From Cladopsammia gracilis (taxonomy: Eukaryota > Cnidaria > Anthozoa > Scleractinia > Dendrophylliidae), in contig JAJGOT010000137.1 of assembly GCA_022457155.1 (NCBI GenBank), positions 616,501-680,500 on the forward strand: a stretch of 64,000 nucleotides of DNA, in the 5' to 3' direction. Under the pieces are notes generated by a model. It was not told the origin of the DNA. It saw nothing but the letters and a program-made list of their open reading frames with translations, and did no database searches. Both the position numbers and the translations under genes were made by a program. Position 1 is the first letter of the stretch, and each line of letters begins with the position of its first letter. Shown piece after piece: positions 56,862 through 64,000 of the stretch.

Positions 56862-57054
56862 AAAAAAAATTATATTAGCATCCTTGTCAGTAACGATTTG
56901 TTCAAGCATAAGCAAGCAAAAACAAGCGATAAAAACCGACGTTACGGTGTTGTCATGACGCCATTGTCAAGGTAACTTGTGAATGAAATGTAAATGACAA
57001 CACAGAGTATTTGAAGCAGTGTTGGTGCTAAAATTAACATAACAGAAAGTACGA

Positions 57055-57870
57055 CAGCCTTCACCCAAAGAAACTGGAGACACTGTTCGAGTGGTTCTAC
57101 CATTTAAAGATCAAGTCTCAGCAGATATTGTCAGAGAACAGCTCAAGTCCCTCAGCCTGAAGGTGCAGACCACCATCCAGCCTGTGTTTGTGAGCCACAA
57201 AATTGATAAAGAACTTAAAGTACACGAAACAAAGCCATCGATTGTAAACCAACAATGTGTCGTGTACAAATTCCAATGTGACGTCTGCGATGCAGGTTAT
57301 GTAGGCTACACGCGCGGACATTTACACAATCGCGTGGATGGACATAAACAGCAGTCATCCTCTATTTTTAAACACTATAAGAGGAAAAAGGTAAAGTCGC
57401 ACTCGGGCCACGATGGCCCACACGGCCGGAGCTTAACCCGGTTTCCGTAGCATGAAGCAACTAGGAATATTGCTACTCCCCCCTGGATGGGATGCTAGTC
57501 CATCGCAGGGTTACCCCCAGCATTTTGTCGCTGGTACCCATTTATACACCTGGGTGGAGAGAGACAGTGTGGAGTAAAGTTTCTTGTCTAAGGAAACAAT
57601 ACGACGGTAGAGACCAGGCTCGAACCACCGACCTTCAGGTTGAAAGTCCGACGCGCTAACCACTAGACCACCATGCCGCCCACAAAAACACTATAAGAAC
57701 ATGCACGAAAAGGTCCCCGATGACTTGTTGAGGCGCTTCTCGGTACTTAAGAAATGTACAAAATTTATAAGTTTGACTGTTTATTGCACGAAATGTTGTT
57801 TATCAAGATCCATTCTGAACGTGCAATCAGACTCCATTCCTGCGAAAGTATTTACATAAATTCTTATTTT
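57055..57870 (+). pseudogene. Penelope-like GIY-YIG endonuclease, split by a SINE
   Basis: VRVVLPFKDQVSADIVREQL, the linker PVFVSHKIDKELKVHETKPS, then CVVYKFQCDVCDAGYVGYT with RGHLHNRVDGH: the GIY-YIG endonuclease with the CxxC finger typical of Penelope-like elements. After the SINE the frame resumes at KHYKNMHEKVPDDLLRRFSV and KFDCLLHEMLFIK. A further shift separates the final LNVQSDSIPAKVF-type end. Dead. Confidence 0.82.
57383..57685 (-). mobile_element. tRNA-derived SINE inside the Penelope endonuclease
   Basis: Same family as 46212-46512, inverted: box A GTGGTCTAGTGGTTAGCGCG and box B GGTTCGAGCCTGG on the minus strand. A 13-bp target duplication AAACACTATAAGA is present at 57370-57382 and 57686-57698. 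Confidence 0.92.
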
Positions 57871-58571
57871 CGCACTTTCTGTTATGTTAATTTTAGGGCC
57901 AACACTGCTTCAAATACTTGTTGTCATTTACATTTCATTCACAAGTTAGCTTGACAATGGTGTCAGTGACGTCACCGAAACGTCGGTTTTTATCGTTTGT
58001 TTTTGCTTGATTAGCATCCTTAAGGTAAATATAAAACAATTTATAATCCAGAGCCCGGTTGTTTAAAGCGCGGTTATTAGCTAACCCGGCGTTAGCATCA
58101 ATTATGATTCCAGTTAAATAATAAAATATCAATGGAGATTTTTCTAAAAAGTATTTTCGTCCTTTCAGTTTCGTTTCTGACTTGTCTTCAAAAATATAAA
58201 CTAGTCATATTCCTGCAATGCTGTTTCTAACATGGTGTGTGCATGGATGCACTTATGTCCAGAAATGCATGTAACTCGGACCTTGGGAACTTCATATTAC
58301 ACACAATTATTTGTAATTTCCATATGGCTTCATGTTTGACAGAATTGCTTGTGTTTAGGTGAGAATTAGGTCTAGGGGACACTTCGTGATGTCTATCATA
58401 AAGAGCATGAATCTCATTAGCGTGCATTTCTGGACTTACCTCCATGGATGCCAGTGGTATCCTTCACAAAATTAATTATTCAGTCAGTTTAATGATGTTT
58501 TGCTTCCGGCTGATTTGTAAAGGTTTAAATGTGTCACAAAATTTGTCATGCTATTTTTTTTAAATCAGATA

Positions 58572-58938
58572 AGGCCATCCCCATAAAATGTTTTGTTTAC
58601 CATCGCCTTCCCTAATGAAAGTGGGTCGGTCAGTTGGGCAAAAAAAAAGAAAATTGACTGAGGGAGCCAGAGTCCAGAAAAAGCCTGGATGCTAAGTAAG
58701 AAGGCCTGGTTACACGTGTGCTTTCAATTGCCAATGCTTTCCCAATCCAAATTTATATTACTCCTCATGATCATCTACAATGGAGGCTTTTCTATTCAAA
58801 TAAAGTCTTGATCACATGTTTTAAAAGTAAAATTTTGCTTGTCAGACATACAGTGTATTAGAATTTTTTTTTACTTAAATTCCAAAAAAAATGGGTCGGT
58901 CGGGCGATGGGAAAAGAAACATTTTATGGGGATGGCCT
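58572..58938. mobile_element. AGGCCATCCCC-type TIR element
   Basis: AGGCCATCCCCATAAAATGT at the left is inverted as ACATTTTATGGGGATGGCCT at the right. Inner GGGTCGGTC words are also inverted. No ORF. A half copy lies at 18603-18700. Confidence 0.88.
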
Positions 58939-61276
58939 AAGCCATGAAGACAAACAAAATAACAAACCAGTTGAAAGTTATTCTTGCATTATCTATGCTT
59001 ATAAACCGATTTAATGGAATTTATAGCGTCATCCAGTTTATTTATATAGTGAATGATATCTTTTGTGATGAGATTTGTGGTGTATTTTGAAGTTTATGCT
59101 GCTGACTGTTGGTGTCGCTTGCAACTGAGCTTATTTTGTGGGCGCCAAGATGGCCCCTCCATACATTTTTACTAAAAATCTTTAATACTCGTTTACCTTT
59201 AAAATATTTTAATAACTCTTGAACAGAATGCTCAGTTGTACTTCAAATTTATACCAGATGTGTACTGTAGTTTTAAATTCTCTACAAATCCATAAACATT
59301 TTGGAATCAAAATTGATCTGTTTTTTAATACTTTTTAATTTTGATATGACTAAGAATTTTTTAAAAGCAATAAATTTTTAGCTGAAGTTTTTAACTGTTA
59401 ATTAAAATGAAAAAAAAATTAAAAATAAGTTGTGGCTCACTCGGTAAAATTTGGTTAACACAACAAAATAATGGGATTATTAAAGACTCTCTTGTGTGCA
59501 GGATGCAGTGTACAATTATGCATGGATATGGTTGAACACGACACCAAATTAAACTGAGATCAATTTTTCATGATTATCCAGTCTGACACTGATTTACAAG
59601 ACAGGACACAACAAAAGGTTTCACTATTAAATTCCTATCACGTATTGAGATCATTAAGGAACGTGAATTGGCTTAGATTGAATTTCAAAGTTTGGTTGCC
59701 AGTTGCTAGTGAGTGAGTGCATGAGTTCAGGAGGTGACCACACATTGAAATTCAAAACTTAAAAGTAGACTTCAGATATTGACTCATTTGAGATTTTTTA
59801 AGATATGAGAGATATTTAATCTGGTGACAACAACTTATATTATAGTTAGTAGAAACTAAAAAAATATTCACTTAATGTAGCATAGTTTTCCACCTATCCC
59901 TCCAATTATTAAATTGTGCAATAAATAAATACATATACCCCGTATATACACATGCACATGTCTGCATTCCTTGTGTGAAAATTGATATGATAAGTGGCAA
60001 GATTAACTTGACATACACTTTTCTTATAGGTTGGGTTCCTTATATGTGATAGAGATGTCAAAAAGTCAAGGAGAGTCCTTTTTGAAAGAGGAGCCAAAAA
60101 AGCAAAGTAAGAATGATTTATACAGTGAATGTACTGAAAAAAGTGCGGTCATGAATCAGCCCGCCCCCTAATATTATAAGTAAGCAGCTGCACATGTAAA
60201 AATTAAACGGATCTATAGAATGTCAAACCAGAAATAAATTTAAACCACATGCTATGCAATTCACCATCAATAATTTAAAAAATACAATATTATAGTTCCC
60301 TTGTTATTTGTGTTATTTAGATTTTGTTGTAATAACAGTGAGCCTTAGACTCCAACACATGTGTGACAAGCCCTAAGGATGTCTGCGTTGGAGGCTAAGT
60401 AAGCCAGCACCTGTTAAGGGGGGTGAAACTTAACTAGAGTTTTAGAGTCGTTGCTAGGGATATTATTTCTGAAGTTGCTAGGGACATTAAGTTCTAAAGT
60501 TCCTCAAAGCAAGATTTCATCACTTAAAGCTCTTCTTTTTTCTGAGTATTTTTTAAAGCTTTCTCTTTCTATTTTTAATGTTTTAAATGTGTGTTTAACT
60601 GCAAAATCACAGCCTGTTTTTAATTTTTTTCTTAGAAGTTAGAGGGGGTTGTATCAAAATTTTGTGACCTCAGTGGGGGGAATCTTGTGAAAAAATCCTC
60701 TGCCCCCCCACCCCCCTTTGGCCTAAAACTCAAAAGGTTTTTTTTGGCGAATCATAAGCAATTCAACATTTTTAAAATCTGTAGCATGGAATTACTAGTA
60801 GGAAAAAAAGGAAAGTTATTAATTAAAAAAAATGTATTAAAATACACCTTTATGACATCATAGCTTTTACAATAACTTAAATTTTAACAAATCCATGCTA
60901 CAGATTTTTTATTAGGATGTTCTCAAGCTGTTGACAGTGGTTTTATTGGAAAAAATGTAAGATGTTTGAGTTTTAAGGGTTTCAATGTTCTGGTCACGTG
61001 ACTTACTGACATGGCTGTGACTAATGAAATTTAATGGTACCATTGACATAATGAACGTGACCAAACATCACAGCCGAGGAAGTAAAGAAAGTAAAGAAAC
61101 TCATTATATGATGTTTGGAACTCTTCCATAGCAACCACCTTGTAGTTAAGTTTCTCCCTCCTTAACTGACTGTCTTTCTTCCTGTTTGTTCTTAAGGCCC
61201 TGAGCAGGGAGGGGTGAGTGGTACAAGTGGTTCTATTGCAGCAGGGTGCCAGGCTCTGTGGAAAACATGGGGTCCA
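58939..61276. other. AT-rich stretch without clear genes
   Basis: No gene supported. One possible exon is 60030-60108 (acceptor TTCTTATAG, ATG at 60054 reading MSKSQGESFLKEEPKKQ, donor GTAAGA). It could be a 5' exon of the NLR-type gene downstream, but there is no domain evidence. Confidence 0.4.
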
Positions 61277-62052
61277 CTAGGGGAGGGTTCATAATTTATG
61301 TAGAGGGGGGCTATGTAGATTTTAGATTTTTTCCCTTGCAATTTTTGGAAGACCCCTATTATTTGATGTGTTTTTTCCTCCCCCCATTGCATATCCCACA
61401 ACCGTGGACAAAATATCATGACCCCCCCCCCCTTCTCCACCACCACCATCAAACAAAACCCTAATGACATGGTGCACTAACTGTGAAGGAACGTTGAGTA
61501 ATAGTGACAGTGTGGGTGTTAATGAGAGTGATAGTAGTGACACAAAAGTTTCATCATCACGTCCCGCTAAAAGAAGTTGTAGTACCAGGAGTGGATGGAG
61601 TGCTACAAGTTTTGCATCCCGTTGAGTCTTGTATAAGTTGGCACATTTTGAGGCCATCTTGCTTCACCACCAATTGGAATATAAACTTTAGAACACAGAC
61701 TCTCCTCCGCAGAGGCTCCCACTGGTATCCCATTAATAAAATTTTAAATAAAAATTAATACGGTAAGTGCGTGGGAGACGATGGGAAGAGCGAAAGGCGT
61801 GGTCTCTCTCCTCTCTTTCCCTGTCCAATCATCCCCTGCGTGCTTCCTTTTCCCCTCTCAGCCTCTTGAGTAAACTGATGGTGGCAGTTTTTATTGAATC
61901 TTTTCCGATGGTCCCCCCTTATACCTTCTTTCACATCCAGAGAAATTTTCGATAGCCCCTCCCGCTAAAACCTAACGAGAAAAAATTATGGCTCCCTCTA
62001 AAAATCGACATAGCCCCCCCCCCCCCCTACATAAATTATGAACCCTCCCTAG
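61277..62052. mobile_element. Non-autonomous TIR element with G/C tracts
   Basis: CTAGGGGAGGGTTCATAATT with TATGTAGAGGGGGGCTATGT at the left is inverted at the right (ACATAGCCCCCC, CTACATAAATTATGAACCCT, CCCTAG). No ORF of note. Confidence 0.8.
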
Positions 62053-62927
62053 GTTTGTTCCAGTTAGAGGGAATACATTATAAATCCATAGATTTTGCAG
62101 AATGTTCACAGTCATGTGCAATACAAAATACAGAATGATTATCACCACCACAGAGAGAATGTCACTGTTTGTTGTTGCAATATTGTTTTTTAATGTGAAT
62201 ATGACTGTGGGATTAAAGTTAAATACATGCAATGCCACAATTTACTGCATGTGGACAGAAGATCAGACCATTGTTTTCAAATTCTACCAGGTAGTCATAA
62301 TGATTTTGACCCCCGCCCCGGCTAAACATTAGTAAGCATAATTTGCAGTCTGATTGATTTGGTAGTCTCAGGAGTGGCCAAGGTATTGTTGCTATAGTAA
62401 CATGTATTGGTATCCTTTAATACTGCCATACGGGGACAGGGAGCGTGAAGATATCCAATTTTTAATAAGCTAACCACATCGTAACTGGACTAATAGTTAG
62501 GTGAGAAACAGTCATCAGTTGTGAATGTTTATTTTGGTTGAAACTTCTACTAGGCAATTAAAAAAACCTTTAAGCATCTTCTATACCTCTTGGTCCTCAG
62601 TTCTTCAAGATTAAACTTTCAGCTTGGATTTTAACTTACAATGTTAACTTTTTTTTGTTACAAGTAATGACATATTACCTTAGTGGCCCTTTGACATGTT
62701 TTGAAAATTTCTCAACATAATTTATGTAACAGTTTTGTTTTTGCTCAAGTTTTATTTTGTGGCATTGACTGTCTTGACTGTTTTCTCATGTGTCCTCCTC
62801 TGAGAGTTTCAATCAATTAAATTATTTAACTTTAAAATAACCACCTCGTGACCACGATTTAATAAAAAGAAAATTAATTGATGTGGGATTATTTAAATTA
62901 AATATGTCAAGTTTAAATCGTGATCAG
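62053..62927. other. Stretch before the NLR-type exon
   Basis: No gene recognised. ACCTCGTGACCACGATTTAA (62843-62862) is roughly inverted at 62912-62930 immediately before the exon, a possible small hairpin. Confidence 0.4.
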
Positions 62928-64000
62928 GGTGTTCTTTTTTTTCCACAAATCTCTACATGAATATCTGGATGCATGGTTTCTCATAGAAGAGCTGTTAAAA
63001 GTTGACTCGATTGAAAAGATCCTCGAAATGGACGAAGATTTCAAATGTGCCTCTGAGTCATCAGGAGAAGCGGCTAGTAAGATTCTTAATCACTTGGGGA
63101 TTTTATCAGAAAAGGAAGGCTTAATAGACTACACCTTCATGGAAACACCGTCACTGTGGGATTTATCAGACGAACAAGAAAGGTTTTTAACGCTTTGTGG
63201 ACAGTGTTTCTTTTGCTGTTCGGCCGAGTGGAGACGAGAGCTCTTTCCTTCGTTTCTTTCTTCTGTACAAGGTGTCCTATTAATAATAAATTCCTCCCAG
63301 CTGCATATTATTGCCAATGAAAACTTGCTGAAAACCACCACCGGTTTTCGTTACATTTTCTTCTCTGAAAAATATAGCTGGGATACAGAAAAAGATTATG
63401 CTGACTTAATTACGACAGTGGAAGATTTAAATGCGGTTGTTGTTTGCTGTTCGGGGGAAAAGAAAGCATCGGAATTTCTTAAAAAGTATAAATTTCGTCC
63501 AGTAGACGAGTTTCTCTTAAAGAAAGAACAAAGAACTTACCTTTATATTACCAGCATTGACTTTGAGGTTTCCACTGAAATGATAAAGGAAGTCATAGTT
63601 GCACCGGAGTCCACCGCAACGAAGAACAGAAAACGTAATGGCGTCGAGTCGAGCGAACAGGAAAACACAACCGGTTTGCGTTTAACCAAGAACTCTGACA
63701 GCGACTCTTATTCTAATCATTGCTTGTCAATGGTTTGGCGCATTAATGCTTTACATGTGGACAGGTCAGTGTTGGAAGTTGTCACTGATGCACTGTCTCT
63801 TGTTACCGCACCACGAAGGATAGAGGTTGATGGTGAAGATGCTGACGCGTGTGATGCTAAGTTGACAAAGATTCTGATGAAGAATATAAAATTCACGAAC
63901 AGACTGAAGGTATTAACACTTAAAAACATCAATTTGACAGCAAATGATGCTGCTTTTATCGCCGAATCTTTGTATAAAGTTCCTAACTTGTATTGGCTCG
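62928..64000 (+). CDS. NLR-type (NACHT-LRR) protein exon, 3' partial
   Basis: Open without a stop to the window end. An acceptor at …GATCAG (62927) is the simplest start; the frame is open back to 62917. It begins VFFFFHKSLHEYLDAWFLIE, matching the F-HK-[ST]-xQE-[YF]-LAAW block at the end of the NACHT-associated helical domains of NLRs. A helical and mixed region of about 270 residues follows, with an acidic/Ser-rich loop (63601-63720). At the end is LKVLTLKNINLTANDAAFIA then ESLYKVPNLYWL, the start of ribonuclease-inhibitor-type LRRs. NLRs sense microbial or danger signals and oligomerise through NACHT. The NACHT P-loop is not in the window, so it lies in an upstream exon not recognised or beyond a gap. 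Confidence 0.78.

Larger units (their letters stand above)
56870..58025 (+). mobile_element. 5'-truncated Penelope-like element with inverted flanking repeats
   Basis: The 3' segment 57870-58020 (CTTCAAATACTTG, ACTTGTGAATGAAATG-type sequence, CCGAAACGTCGG) is present inverted at 56880-57050 upstream of the ORF. Inverted pLTR-like flanks plus a GIY-YIG endonuclease define a Penelope-like element. The RT is absent. A SINE interrupts the endonuclease. Confidence 0.8.

Overview
The window looks like a piece of an invertebrate animal genome, most plausibly an anthozoan cnidarian such as a reef coral. Genes are split by GT-AG introns. There is a Roc-COR protein with a C-terminal Death domain and an NLR-type (NACHT-LRR) exon. 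The intergenic DNA is packed with Penelope-like elements, Ngaro-type tyrosine-recombinase retrotransposons, LINEs, tRNA-derived SINEs, fold-back elements and snap-back MITEs. The organism call is an inference from gene and repeat content. No rRNA, real tRNA, bacterial operon or CRISPR array was seen.

Region 1 to 24.4 kb is one multi-exon host gene on the plus strand, entering the window from the left. Exons follow one another in compatible phase: N-terminal linker exons (to 267 and 622-717), a large Roc-COR exon (2847-4248), a Cys/His-rich module (4629-4878), a short linker (5216-5270), a string of phase 1-1 cassette exons (8143-8223, then four near-identical 96-nt exons at 11113, 16516, 20241 and 22797) and a terminal Death-domain exon (23642-23934). 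The four 96-nt exons lie in tandem genomic copies of about 3.6 kb that differ by LINE, MITE and fold-back insertions. A 280-bp MITE has inserted into the last codons and supplies the present stop codon.

Region 24.4 to 42 kb holds no intact gene. It is a mosaic of Penelope-like fragments (two with hammerhead-ribozyme-like motifs), minisatellites, inverted-repeat elements, near-perfect hairpins, a degraded LINE reverse transcriptase (37.4 kb) and a 5'-truncated LINE with a 14-bp target duplication (40.7-41.5 kb). A short minus-strand ORF at 31.3-31.6 kb resembles a membrane-anchored N-terminus and abuts a 3.6-kb terminal-inverted-repeat element.

Region 42.1 to 53.85 kb is bounded by 40-bp inverted repeats, each followed inward by a four-unit 42-bp array of a CGTTCGAACG palindrome. 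This 11.7-kb unit contains at least four further nested elements: a long-TIR element with a PIF1-like helicase remnant, a fold-back element made of GATCGC repeats, a tRNA-derived SINE, and an almost complete Ngaro-type retrotransposon with split A1-ORFs-B1-A2-B2 repeats and gag, RT, RNase H and tyrosine recombinase.

Region 54 to 62.8 kb contains more MITEs, a 1.7-kb TIR element carrying a RecQ-like helicase fragment, a Penelope GIY-YIG endonuclease remnant split by a SINE, and AT-rich DNA. From about 62.93 kb to the window end an open reading frame encodes the end of an NLR core and the start of leucine-rich repeats. Together with the Roco-Death gene it suggests a stretch of innate-immunity or cell-death signalling genes heavily invaded by transposons.
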